DNA of 64,000 nt from Rhizobium croatiense (GTDB lineage Bacteria; Pseudomonadota; Alphaproteobacteria; Rhizobiales; Rhizobiaceae): NCBI RefSeq assembly GCF_019793465.1, contig NZ_JAILYJ010000018.1:62001-126000 (forward strand), read 5' to 3'. Numbering within the stretch: the first letter of the stretch is position 1; every line of letters begins with the position of its first letter. Positions 44,954 through 53,876 of the stretch are shown piece after piece. The notes beneath the pieces are model-generated. The model searched no databases. It was not told the DNA's origin and saw only the letters and a list, made by a program, of their open reading frames with translations. The translations under genes were made by a program, and so were the position numbers.

Positions 44954-45982
44954 CTATTTCCCGTCCGGCACGACCAGCACCCGGATTTCGCCGCCGCGCG
45001 CCGGATTGGTGATCGCTTCCGGGGCCTCATCGAGCCCGATCCGCCGGGATATCAGCGGCTCGACTTCGATACTGCCGGAGGCGATGAGGTCGGCGGCGCG
45101 GCCATGGGTGAAGGGGTTGACGAAGGAGCTTATCAGCGCGACTTCGCGAAACAGCAGATCGAAGGGTTCGACCTCGATCATTGCGCCCTGCGGCATGACG
45201 CCCAAAATGACGGCGGTGCCGCCGCGCCGCGCAAGCCGGGGCGCCTGCTGCATGGTCTCGGCTACGCCGGCGCATTCGAAGACGACGTCGGCGCCGCCGG
45301 GCAGAAACCCGTCTTCGGCGATAATGCGGGCAATGATGTCGCCGCCCCCGGGATCGGCCGTTGCCGTCGCGCCGAGGCTTTCGGCCAGCCGCCGCTTTTC
45401 GGCACTGCGCGTCACCAGCACGATGCGGGTCGCTCCGGCGAGCCGTGCCAGCTGTAGGGTGAGCAGGCCGATGACGCCGCCGCCGAGCACGATGGCCGAC
45501 GCGCCGGTCTTAAGCCCGGCGAGATCGACTCCGTGAATGCAGCAGGCCAGCGGTTCGCAGAAGGCGCCGTGGAGCGGATCGAGATCGGCCGGCAGCGCGA
45601 AGGCCTGGCTTTCAGGCATGCAGACATATTCGGCAAAGCCGCCGTCGCGGTGGATGCCGATCGCCTGCAGCTTCCGGCAAAGATTGACCCGGCCGCGCCG
45701 GCACTCCTCGCAGCCGCCGCAAGAGATGTTCGGATCGCCGGTCACGCGCATGCCGGGGAGAAAATCGGTCACGCCGCTGCCGACCGCCTCGACGATGCCG
45801 GCAAACTCATGGCCGAGCGTCACCGGCGGCTTGGAAGGAAATTCGCCATGGAAGATATGGCGGTCGGTGCCGCAGATGCCGCAGGCCTCAATGCGGACCA
45901 GCAATTCGCCCGGCGCCGGCACGGGCTTGCCGATCTCGCAGAGCTGCAATTTTCCGGTTGCTTCCAGGCGTACGGCCTTCAT
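44954..45982 (-). CDS. Zinc-dependent alcohol/polyol dehydrogenase
   Basis: A 342-residue medium-chain dehydrogenase. The catalytic zinc site is C-G-x-D in GICGTDRHIFHG plus GHEFAG, and the structural zinc is bound by four cysteines in CGGCEECRRGRVNLC. The Rossmann motif GGGVIGLLTLQLARLAG follows. The C-terminal portion and GDPNISCGGC segment resemble sorbitol/L-threonine-type dehydrogenases. Oxidises an alcohol or polyol with NAD(P)+, substrate unknown. It lies between carB and a metallopeptidase gene, with no obvious operon. Confidence 0.88.
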   Translation of the reverse strand: MKAVRLEATGKLQLCEIGKPVPAPGELLVRIEACGICGTDRHIFHGEFPSKPPVTLGHEFAGIVEAVGSGVTDFLPGMRVTGDPNISCGGCEECRRGRVNLCRKLQAIGIHRDGGFAEYVCMPESQAFALPADLDPLHGAFCEPLACCIHGVDLAGLKTGASAIVLGGGVIGLLTLQLARLAGATRIVLVTRSAEKRRLAESLGATATADPGGGDIIARIIAEDGFLPGGADVVFECAGVAETMQQAPRLARRGGTAVILGVMPQGAMIEVEPFDLLFREVALISSFVNPFTHGRAADLIASGSIEVEPLISRRIGLDEAPEAITNPARGGEIRVLVVPDGK

Positions 45983-46216
45983 CGGCTTGTCCTCCCGAAT
46001 TCTTCTCCTGATCAGGAAGAGCCAAAGCGGGAGTCCCGTCAAGCGCTTAGGGCGCCTTCTTTATCTGAAGCGGCGTGCAGATCGGCTGCGCGCTCGCCAC
46101 GATCGTATGCCCCAAAAGACCTGGCCTGTCGCCCGATGAAGTCGCTGGAATTCCTGCCATCGACGGATATATAGATTCCTGAAGTAAGAAGCATGGGCAT
46201 CTCGGGGAGAACGAAA

Positions 46217-47137
46217 ATGGAATGGAGAGGCCGGCGTCAGTCCGACAATATCGAGGATCGCCGCGGCGATCCGGGCGGCGGCGGGTTCGGCCGCGGCGGC
46301 GGCTTCAACTTTCCTTCCGGCGGCGGCGTTCGCCGCGCCGGCGGCGGCTTGAGCATCGGCACGATCATCTTCCTCGTCGTCATTTATTTCATCTTCAAGC
46401 TGATGGGCATCGACCTGCTGCAGGTGCTCGACACCGGCAGCATGACCAGCGGGCCCGGCTACGAGCAGAGCCAGTCCGAAGGAACACGCACGCCAGCCAA
46501 TGACGAGATGACCGCCTTTATGCGCACTGTGCTCGCCGAGACCGAGGATACATGGAACGGCATCTTCCAGGCACAGGGGCAGAATTACCAGGAGCCGCGC
46601 CTCGTGCTCTTCTCGGGACAAACGCAATCGGCCTGCGGCTTTGCCTCTGCCGCGACCGGTCCATTCTACTGCCCGGGCGATCACAAGGTCTATCTCGACA
46701 CGGATTTCTTCCAGGAACTCTCCGACCGGTTCGGCGCTTCGGGCGATTTCGCCGAAGCCTATGTCGTCGCGCACGAGGTCGGCCACCATGTGCAGAATCT
46801 GCTCGGTATCCTGCCGAAATTCAATCAGGCCCGCCAGCGTATGAGTGAGGACGAAGCCAACAAGATGTCGGTGCGCGTCGAGCTGCAGGCCGACTGCTTC
46901 GCCGGCATTTGGGGCAAATATACCCAGCAGAGGGGCCTGCTGGAATCCGGCGACCTGGAGGAGGCGCTGAACGCCGCCCAGCAGATCGGTGACGATACGC
47001 TGCAAAAACGGTCGCAGGGTTACGTCGTGCCCGAGAGTTTCAACCACGGCACCTCGCAACAGCGCGTCAGGTGGTTCAAGCGCGGTTTCGACAGCGGACA
47101 ATTGTCGGCCTGCGATACATTCTCGGGGCCGGTTTGA
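46217..47137 (+). CDS. Neutral zinc metallopeptidase, YpfJ family
   Basis: A 306-residue membrane-anchored protein. A glycine/arginine-rich N terminus (about residues 1-45) is followed by one membrane helix (SIGTIIFLVVIYFIF) and an extracytoplasmic domain with the zinc motif H186-E-V-G-H190 in VVAHEVGHHVQNL. ELQADCFAGIWGKY carries the probable third ligand. Four cysteines in the domain may form disulfides. The family (UPF/DUF2342-like YpfJ) is widespread but its substrates are unknown. ATG 46217 follows GGGGAGAACG; an in-frame ATG lies at 46193. Confidence 0.9.
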   Translation: MEWRGRRQSDNIEDRRGDPGGGGFGRGGGFNFPSGGGVRRAGGGLSIGTIIFLVVIYFIFKLMGIDLLQVLDTGSMTSGPGYEQSQSEGTRTPANDEMTAFMRTVLAETEDTWNGIFQAQGQNYQEPRLVLFSGQTQSACGFASAATGPFYCPGDHKVYLDTDFFQELSDRFGASGDFAEAYVVAHEVGHHVQNLLGILPKFNQARQRMSEDEANKMSVRVELQADCFAGIWGKYTQQRGLLESGDLEEALNAAQQIGDDTLQKRSQGYVVPESFNHGTSQQRVRWFKRGFDSGQLSACDTFSGPV

Positions 47138-47482
47138 GGAGGAAATGATTGCCCTTCGCTTGCGCGCCGGGCATTCGTTCCTTCGTCACTCACCGCAGGA
47201 CGCTCGTTTTAGTCCTTCGCCCTGTCTTCACTATCTCTCACTGTCCATATGCCGCAGCATATGTTCGGGATAACGCCCGCCGGCGGCAGCGCGTCATCGC
47301 CGTGATCGCAAGGGAGCCGACCACCCGGCCGAGCCCGGCGGTTGAGGGGTTTCATAAACTTCCCGTATAGCTCATCAAAAACTTTGAAATGTTCACGGAT
47401 TGTTTCGTTTTCTTTTCTGAGCTATGTCACTTGGGCGGCGACGAGATCGTCTTTTCAGAAACAATCGCTGTAGAGATGCTAC
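47138..47482. other. Intergenic region without recognised features
   Basis: A 345-base gap before the MFS transporter. It contains a G+C palindromic stretch (CGCCCGCCGGCGG at about 47274) and an A+T-rich part from about 47370 that probably holds the MFS promoter. No ORF or RNA could be supported. Confidence 0.45.
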
Positions 47483-48727
47483 ATGCTTGACCCGAAATTC
47501 GTTCGCCGCGGCCTTTTCCTGGTCTTCATCATCCTCTTCCTCGACATTATCGGCATCGCCATCATCATGCCGGTGCTGCCGGCCTATCTGGAGCAACTGA
47601 CCGGCGGCAGCGTCAGCGATGCGGCAATCGACGGCGGCTGGCTGATGCTCGTCTATGCCGGCATGCAGTTCCTGTTCGCGCCGCTGCTCGGAAACCTGTC
47701 GGACCGTTTCGGCCGCCGGCCGATCCTTTTATTTTCGGTGCTGACCTTTGCGATCGACAATTTCATCTGCGGCATCGCCACCAGCTTCTGGATGCTGTTT
47801 GTCGGCCGCGTGCTTGCCGGCATCAGCGGCGGCAGCTTCGCCACATGCTCGGCCTACATCGCCGATATCAGCACCGAGGAGAACCGGGCGAAGAATTTCG
47901 GCCTGATCGGCATCGCCTTCGGCGTCGGCTTCACCATCGGCCCTGTTATCGGCGGCGTTCTCGGCGAGTTCGGACCGCGTGTGCCGTTCCTTGGCGCGGC
48001 AGCGCTGTCGCTTCTCAATTTCATCGCCGCCTGCTTCCTGCTGCCGGAAACGCTGGAAGCGAAGAACCGCCGCCGCTTCGAGTGGAAGCGGGCCAACCCG
48101 CTCGGCGCGCTGCGCCAGATGCGCTACTACCCCGGCATCGGCTGGGTCAGCCTCGTGATGTTCCTGTTTTTCCTGGCGCATGCCGTCTATCCCTCCGTCT
48201 GGTCGTTCGTCTCGACCTATCGTTACGGCTGGAGCGAGGGGCAGATCGGCCTGTCGCTCGGTATCTATGGGATCGGTGCTGCGCTCGTCATGGGGTTCGT
48301 CCTGCCGCGGATCGTGCCCCTGCTCGGCGAGTGGAAGACCGCTCTCCTCGGCCTGTGCTTCTCGGCTGCGGGACTGACCGGCTATGCCTTCGCCTGGGAG
48401 GGGTGGGTCGTCTACGTCGTCATCGTCGCGACCGTCATCGAAAACGTCGCCGATCCGCCGCTGCGCAGCATCGCCGCCGGCAAAGTGCCGCCTTCGGCGC
48501 AAGGCGAGCTGCAGGGCGCGTTGACCAGCCTCAGCAGCATCACCACGATCGTCGGGCCGCTGATCTTCACGCAGATGTTCGGCTATTTCACGCGGCCCGA
48601 GGCGCCCGTCACCTTTGCCGGTGCGCCTTATCTCACCGCCGCCGTGCTCATCCTGCTGGCCGCCGGTGTATTCCTCACCAGGGTTAGGCTCCGTGAGCCG
48701 GCCGAGGCGCTGGAAGCGGCGGGCTGA
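47483..48727 (+). CDS. MFS transporter, TetA/TCR-like
   Basis: A 414-residue inner-membrane protein with twelve predicted helices. The family-A motif between helices 2 and 3 reads GNLSDRFGRRPILL, and the helix-5 motif reads GLIGIAFGVGFTIGPVIGG, both typical of the tetracycline-resistance-type drug/H+ antiporters (DHA1). Its real substrate is unknown, and chromosomal TCR homologues of this kind often do not confer tetracycline resistance. It is followed by a second efflux gene (MATE) 143 bases downstream, in the same direction. Confidence 0.9.
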   Translation: MLDPKFVRRGLFLVFIILFLDIIGIAIIMPVLPAYLEQLTGGSVSDAAIDGGWLMLVYAGMQFLFAPLLGNLSDRFGRRPILLFSVLTFAIDNFICGIATSFWMLFVGRVLAGISGGSFATCSAYIADISTEENRAKNFGLIGIAFGVGFTIGPVIGGVLGEFGPRVPFLGAAALSLLNFIAACFLLPETLEAKNRRRFEWKRANPLGALRQMRYYPGIGWVSLVMFLFFLAHAVYPSVWSFVSTYRYGWSEGQIGLSLGIYGIGAALVMGFVLPRIVPLLGEWKTALLGLCFSAAGLTGYAFAWEGWVVYVVIVATVIENVADPPLRSIAAGKVPPSAQGELQGALTSLSSITTIVGPLIFTQMFGYFTRPEAPVTFAGAPYLTAAVLILLAAGVFLTRVRLREPAEALEAAG

Positions 48728-48870
48728 TCAATCAGAAATAGTGATGTCATGATGAATTTTTCATCATCTTCCCGTTCTGGGGTAGTTCTTTGCGAGGCTT
48801 TGATCTAAGTCCGAATGATATTTTGCCGCTTCATCGCGGCGTTGCAGATTTCAATCACAGGACTGGTGTC

Positions 48871-50274
48871 ATGGACACGCCGATCGACGCGCGCAGGCTT
48901 GCGCCGACAAACGATAACCGTTGGGGCGCACATTTCCGTGCGACGCTGGCGCTCGGCATTCCGCTGATCGGCGCCCAGCTCGCTCAGTTGGGCATCCACA
49001 CCACCGACGTGATGATCATTGGCCGCCTTGGCGCCGAGCAACTGGCGGCCATGGTGCTGTCGGCCCAGTTCCTGTTCACGATCCTGATCTTCGGCTCGGG
49101 CTTTTCCATTGCCGTCATTCCGATGGTGGCGCAGGCCTATGGCCGCGGCGACGTCGTCTCTGTGCGCCGATCGCTGCGCATGGGTCTGTGGGTGGTGATC
49201 GGATTCTGGATCATCGCGCAACCGGCCTTTTTCAATGCGGAACAAATCCTGCTTTTTGCACAGCAGAAGCCGGAGGTGGCCAGGCTCGCCCATGGTTATA
49301 TTCTGATTGGCCAATTCGGCGTGCTGCCGGCCCTCCTTTTCAACGTGATGCGAGCCCTCGTCAGTGCCATCGGCAAGGCGGGCATCATCCTCAACGTCAC
49401 GATCGTCACGCTGGTGATGAATGCGATCTTCGCCTACGCCCTCGTGCTCGGCCATTTCGGCCTTCCGGCAATGGGGCTCGAGGGTGCGGCGATCGTCTCG
49501 GTGGTCGTACAGACGGCGGGCTTCCTCTTCATCCTCGTCTTTGTCCAGCGGCGGGAGGAGACGCGGCGCTACGAGATCTTCGTGCGGTTTTGGAAGCCGG
49601 ACTGGCACGCGCTGCTGGAGGTCATCCGGCTCGGTTTCCCGATCAGCGTCACCGTGCTTGCCGAGGTCAGTCTGTTTACGGTCGCGTCGCTTCTGATGGG
49701 TTACATCGGCACCATCGAGCTCGCCGCGCACGGCATCGCCCTGCAATGGGCTTCGATCGCCTTCATGATCCCACTTGGTCTCAGCCAGGCGGCGACGGTG
49801 CGCATCGGCGTCGCGCACGGGCAGGGCGATTATGACGGGCTGGTGCGCGCTTCGATCATGGTTGTTGTCATTGCCTGCGCCATCTCGGCGGTCGGATCGG
49901 TCATCTTCGCCACCATGCCGCAATTCCTCGGCAGCTGGTTTCTCGACGTCAACTCGCCCGAGGCGCCGCAAGTGCTGGCCTATGCCGGGCCGCTGATTGT
50001 CGTTGCCGGGCTTTTCCAGCTCGTCGACGGGCTGCAGGTGATCGCCAACGGATTGCTGCGCGGCCTGAAAGATGCGCGCGTGCCGATGATCATGGCGCTG
50101 ATCGCCTATTGGCCGATCGGCTTCTTCCTCGCCTGGGCCTTTGCCTTCCCGCTCGGCTTCGGCGGCATCGGCATCTGGTTCGGCTTCCTCGTCGGACTGG
50201 CGGCTGCGGCCGTCATGCTCTGCGCACGCTTCTATCTTCTCCTTCGCCGGGAAGGCGCGCCGGCCGGCGCCTGA
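48871..50274 (+). CDS. MATE-family efflux transporter
   Basis: A 467-residue polytopic protein with twelve helices in two homologous halves of the NorM type (ALGIPLIGAQLAQLGIHTTDVMIIGRLG; second half beginning LLEVIRLGFPISVTVLAEVSLF). A conserved GLSQAATVRIGVAHGQGD segment is characteristic. MATE proteins export cationic compounds using Na+ or H+. ATG 48871 (MDTPIDARRL) is preferred to 48790, which would add 27 residues lacking conservation. Confidence 0.9.
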   Translation: MDTPIDARRLAPTNDNRWGAHFRATLALGIPLIGAQLAQLGIHTTDVMIIGRLGAEQLAAMVLSAQFLFTILIFGSGFSIAVIPMVAQAYGRGDVVSVRRSLRMGLWVVIGFWIIAQPAFFNAEQILLFAQQKPEVARLAHGYILIGQFGVLPALLFNVMRALVSAIGKAGIILNVTIVTLVMNAIFAYALVLGHFGLPAMGLEGAAIVSVVVQTAGFLFILVFVQRREETRRYEIFVRFWKPDWHALLEVIRLGFPISVTVLAEVSLFTVASLLMGYIGTIELAAHGIALQWASIAFMIPLGLSQAATVRIGVAHGQGDYDGLVRASIMVVVIACAISAVGSVIFATMPQFLGSWFLDVNSPEAPQVLAYAGPLIVVAGLFQLVDGLQVIANGLLRGLKDARVPMIMALIAYWPIGFFLAWAFAFPLGFGGIGIWFGFLVGLAAAAVMLCARFYLLLRREGAPAGA

Positions 50275-50289
50275 GCCGGCCGCGCTATT

Positions 50290-50610
50290 TTAAGCCGCGA
50301 CAGGTTTGTAGCTGGCGATATCGGCGCGAATGCCGAGACGGGCAAACATCTCCTGGGGATCGAAATTGGCGGCCTTGTGGGCGGCCGCGACGGCTGCCCG
50401 CGCGCGCTCGACGACCTCGGTATTTTCCCATTCGGCAATGGTGACGAAATTGAATTCGCCGGGACCGGCGACCTGCTCCAGCACCCTGTGATCGATGAAA
50501 CCTTCCTGTGCTTCCAGCAGCTTGTGGGTCATCATCACCTTGACGAGAAATTCCTCGCGCGCCGCAGCCGGCACGACGAACTTGTCGACACGATAGAAAG
50601 CTCCGCTCAT
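50290..50610 (-). CDS. Antibiotic biosynthesis monooxygenase (ABM) family protein
   Basis: A 106-residue dimeric alpha+beta-barrel protein: KFVVPAAAREEFLVKVMMTH, then QEGFIDHRVLEQV and FNFVTIAEWENTEVVERARAA, in the order of the ABM fold. Members are small cofactor-free monooxygenases, heme-degrading enzymes or proteins of unknown role. It is convergent with the MATE gene. It is the last clearly core gene before the accessory region. Confidence 0.83.
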   Translation of the reverse strand: MSGAFYRVDKFVVPAAAREEFLVKVMMTHKLLEAQEGFIDHRVLEQVAGPGEFNFVTIAEWENTEVVERARAAVAAAHKAANFDPQEMFARLGIRADIASYKPVAA

Positions 50611-50720
50611 CCATTTTCTCCTGCATCGGATGTCCTGCGGGGCGTTTGTAATTCCTCAAGTATGGTTGAGGTCAATATGGAAGCGAAGACGTATGAGCGT
50701 CCTCATGTTCGAAGTGAGCG

Positions 50721-51045
50721 ATGGCCGCGCGTGAGGTGCGGTCTAAAACCATATGTCGTTCAGAGTGGGAGCGCGAAGTGGCCCGCAACGGCGCGGCGCT
50801 GGCGCAGGAGAGAGCGAAGCCTTTCCGTGCAGGCACTGATGGCGAAACAGTTGCGGGCACCTTCACCGGGACCGTGCAGCTATCGAGCGGCAAGTTCGCC
50901 ATTGTCGAAAGGTCCCACGAGTTCACGCTTGTCCCGTAGCGGCCGGTCATTGACCGACAGCTCGGTCGCGAGGTCGCAGGCATCATGCAGGGCGGAGCGG
51001 TGTCTTGGCAGTTGGGGCGGCGGCGGGGACTGGGGCTTTGGCCTC
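50721..51045 (+). pseudogene. Relaxase (DUF3363) 3' relic
   Basis: The frame from 50721 reads FRAGTDGETVAGTFTGTVQL, then SSGKFAIVERSHEFTLVP, then a TAG (50937-50939). It continues in the same frame with RPVIDRQLGREVAGIM and AVSWQLGRRRGLGLWP. This is the C-terminal end of DUF3363-type conjugative relaxases, in which LVP is followed by W, so TGG has probably become TAG. Only about the last 100 residues of a protein normally over 500 remain. It points to a former integrated conjugative element. Confidence 0.68.
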
Positions 51046-51819
51046 TCAAACCCATTGACCAACTTCACGAAGCACCCGTCGTAGCCATTGATGTCCTGGG
51101 TCGGCGTCATGCCGTGCGTGCCAAGTCTGCACCACTCGGAATGAAGGAATATCCAATGGCGGCGGAAAAAGTCGGAGCGGGAGCCGCCCGGCCAACGGTG
51201 CGAAGAGACGGCGGGGTTCCGTTGCCACGAGGTCGGAGGCATCGACCAGCATCGGCGCCATCAAGAAGTGGCCGACCGTCACGACGACGTTCCTTTTCAA
51301 TCCTTTCTCGGTGAGCACAGCATCGACATAGCCGCTCGCATTGCCCTTCATCGAAACCTGAAGATGGCGAAGCGAGAGGTAACGGTCGAGGTCAAGCCTT
51401 TCGTCCAGCTCGGGATAATCGCCACGGCCAGCGCAGATGAAATCCTCTTCGTAGAGCAGTTCTTCTCGCATATGGGTGGGCGGTGGCGGGAAGTTGCCTG
51501 CGATGAGTTCGACTGCACCGTCGTCCAGCATCGGCAAACCGACACTGCGGCTCGTGTTGCGGATCACCAGAGAAATGCCTGGCGCTTCGCGGTCGAGCCG
51601 TGCGGTCAGACGCGATAGAAGCACGAAAGCAGCATAATCGGAGAGACCGATCACGAATTGCCGAGTGCTTTCGGTCGGATCGAACGCGCGCCCGCCAAGC
51701 AGGACGCCCTCAACCTGTTCAAGAATCGACCGCACACTTGGCGCGATGTCCTGCGCCAGCGGCGTCGGCATCATACCGCGGGGTGATCGGACGAACAGAG
51801 GAGCGACCGGACAGGACAT
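51046..51819 (-). pseudogene. LysR regulator, HTH domain missing
   Basis: The 257 residues correspond to the effector-binding part of a LysR-type regulator. Homology starts at PLFVRSPRGMMPTPLAQDI, which in intact relatives is the end of the HTH domain, about residue 60. The frame upstream has no LysR similarity and is instead the 5' part of the divergent CMD gene. The DNA-binding domain is therefore deleted and the gene is probably non-functional. Confidence 0.75.
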
Positions 51820-52612
51820 GCTCCACCGGCTGGCTGGCGGAGACGGGCAGGACTACTTCGATCGCTTTGCTACCGCCGCTCCCGACCTCGCGCAGCTTTC
51901 AATCGATTTCGCGTTCGGAGAGGCGTTGGCCCGTGATGGGCTGGAGCACAAAGCAAAGCTGCTCGCGATTGTCGCGATGCTCGCCTCAAGCGGCAATCGC
52001 AGCGATGCGCTTCGCCTTCATCTGGCCGGCGCCCTTGCCAATGGCGTCACACGCGAAGAGATCATCGAGCTTTTCATCAAACTCAGCGTCTACCGTGGGT
52101 TTCCGGCCGCCCTGAACGCATTCTCGGTCGCCCGGAGCGTCTTCGCGCTCGGCGCCCAGCCGCTTCAGGTCGACATCCCCATGTCCGTCGATACGGAAAG
52201 TCGGACGGATCGATTGGAGCGGGGGAAGGCTCTGCTTGCGAAAAGCTCGGCCGCATCAGGCGATGCCGTGGTCCGTAGTTTTGACGATATCGCACCGGAC
52301 CTCGGACGCATGATCGTCGAACATTCCTATGGCGAGGTTTTCTCGCGCAAAGGCATCGATCTGAAGACCCGTGAACTCAGCGCCTGCGCGGCTTTGGCCG
52401 CCATCGGCTCCGCGACAACGGAAACGCCTTTGCGCGTCCACATCAACGCCGCCTTGAACGTTGGTGCGAGCCGGGATGAGATCATCGAAACGCTGGTCAA
52501 TCTCACCGCCTACAGCGGCTATCCAGCGACACAGCAGGCGATCCGCATCGCTGCGGAAGAGTTCGCCAAGAGCAACCCGTCCTCGCGACCACGTAGGGAA
52601 GAAAGTGAATGA
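51818..52612 (+). CDS. Double carboxymuconolactone-decarboxylase-domain protein
   Basis: A 264-residue protein with two tandem CMD/AhpD-like domains: one at about 15-115 (FGEALARDGLEHKAKLLAIV and HLAGALANGVTREEIIEL) and one at about 140-250 (YGEVFSRKGIDLKTRELSACA and HINAALNVGASRDEIIETLVN). The CxxC redox motif of AhpD is absent, so a peroxidase role is unlikely. A lactone decarboxylase or other activity is possible. It starts at the junction with the truncated LysR gene, and its own N terminus may have been reshaped. It overlaps the next gene by four bases, suggesting cotranscription. Confidence 0.8.
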   Translation: MLHRLAGGDGQDYFDRFATAAPDLAQLSIDFAFGEALARDGLEHKAKLLAIVAMLASSGNRSDALRLHLAGALANGVTREEIIELFIKLSVYRGFPAALNAFSVARSVFALGAQPLQVDIPMSVDTESRTDRLERGKALLAKSSAASGDAVVRSFDDIAPDLGRMIVEHSYGEVFSRKGIDLKTRELSACAALAAIGSATTETPLRVHINAALNVGASRDEIIETLVNLTAYSGYPATQQAIRIAAEEFAKSNPSSRPRREESE

Positions 52613-53364
52613 TCGACCGACGTTCAATGCTTTCCGCAATCATCTCAACTGCACTCGTGCCGCCATCGCTCGCCATGATCACTCCCGCCGCAGCGCAGAG
52701 CACCAACCGGGCCGAACGTCTCTGGACGGGTTTCAGCTCGGTGGTCGGCATAGCGTTCGACAAGAGCGGGAACCTCTATGCGGCGGAATGGAGCGCTGAC
52801 CGCATCTCGCGCGTCGAGTCGGACGGAAAGCGCACGACGTTCGCGGGTGATTTGTCCGGCCCCTCGGGTCTCGCGATCGACGCGGAGGGCAACATTTATG
52901 TTGGCTCACGGGGCTCGCGACGCCAGCGGGGCTAGGCTTCGATCGGGCAGGACGACTGCTTGTCGCCAACCGACGCACCAACGAGATTCTCGCTTTCGAT
53001 GCCGCCAAAACCCGCAGTGTCGCTGTCTCTGGTCTGAGAACGCCGGTTGGGGCCATTCATCGTCCTGACAACGGTTTCGTTGTCTCCAACATCAGCGGCG
53101 GCGTGACCATCGTGCGCGGCGATGGTCGCCGCATCGAGACCGGGGAGGCATTGCGCACGCCAGGACCGGGGATCGCACAGACTGCAAGCGGCAGGGTCTT
53201 CGTGGTCGACTACGGTGGAACGGGCATCCATGAGGTTTTCGACGATGGCCGCACGAGCTTGTTCGTCGATGGACTTTCCAGCCCGGTGGGCCTGACGGTC
53301 TCACCATCGGGCGATCTCAGCCGACTGGGGCAATGGCGCCGTCTATCGCATCAGGCTCGCGTGA
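52609..53364 (+). pseudogene. SMP-30/NHL-repeat exported protein, two frameshifts
   Basis: The 5' frame has a signal peptide (SMLSAIISTALVPPSLAMI, cleavage near AAA-QS) and beta-propeller repeats (GIAFDKSGNLYAAEW, GLAIDAEGNIYVGS). It stops at 52935. Propeller sequence resumes in another frame (GLGFDRAGRLLVANRRTNE, GIAQTASGRVFVVDYGG) and, after a further shift at about 53320, ends in a third frame as DWGNGAVYRIRLA before TGA at 53362-53364. Two frameshifts indicate a decayed gluconolactonase/SMP-30-like gene, unless the sequence contains errors. Confidence 0.75.
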
Positions 53365-53525
53365 CGTCGGCGTCCCGCTAATGGTCCAGCGCGGCCACAA
53401 GCGCACTTCTGGATGAACGATAGGGAGCAACTGCACTAGGTCGGCAACGAATGCGAAGACGGAACAACGGCCCGGCAGAGACGATATCGTCAGCAACGTC
53501 GTTGCTGATGACCGGCCGCATTCCG

Positions 53526-53760
53526 ATGGTATCGTTGATTCAGACCTTGGCTGTCGCCGAGCATTTGAATTTCCGTTACGCGGCGAACGTCCTCGGCGTC
53601 ACGCAGTCAAGCGTCAGTTCGCGCGTCAAGGCGCTTGAAGCGACGCGTGCAGCTTTTCGAACGACGGCATCGCGGCGTCCGGCTCATCGCAACCGCATCT
53701 TCGCCCGCGACGGGGCCTTTTGCTGCCGTTCGATGTCGATCCAAGGAACGTGCGGTATGT
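53526..53760 (+). pseudogene. LysR regulator N-terminal relic
   Basis: A LysR-type HTH is readable from the ATG at 53526: SLIQTLAVAEHLNFRYAANV, then LGVTQSSVSSRVKALE. After a frameshift it resumes as RVQLFERRHRGVRLIATA. The effector domain is absent; the sequence runs straight into the sulfite-oxidase-like gene. It is not the missing half of the minus-strand LysR gene, since both copies overlap around LFxRxxRG. Confidence 0.75.
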
Positions 53761-53876
53761 GCTAGAATGGGGCCGAAGACGGACGCGACAGACGCACTGC
53801 GAGGGGCGGTGTGATCGAACTGGAATTCGCGCGACCGAGTGCCAACGTTGTGCCCTTGGAAGGGGAGACGAGGACG

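Noticed and set aside
47483..48727. MFS gene as a tetracycline-resistance determinant
   Set aside because: The motifs fit the whole DHA1/TCR group, and no tetR-type regulator is adjacent.
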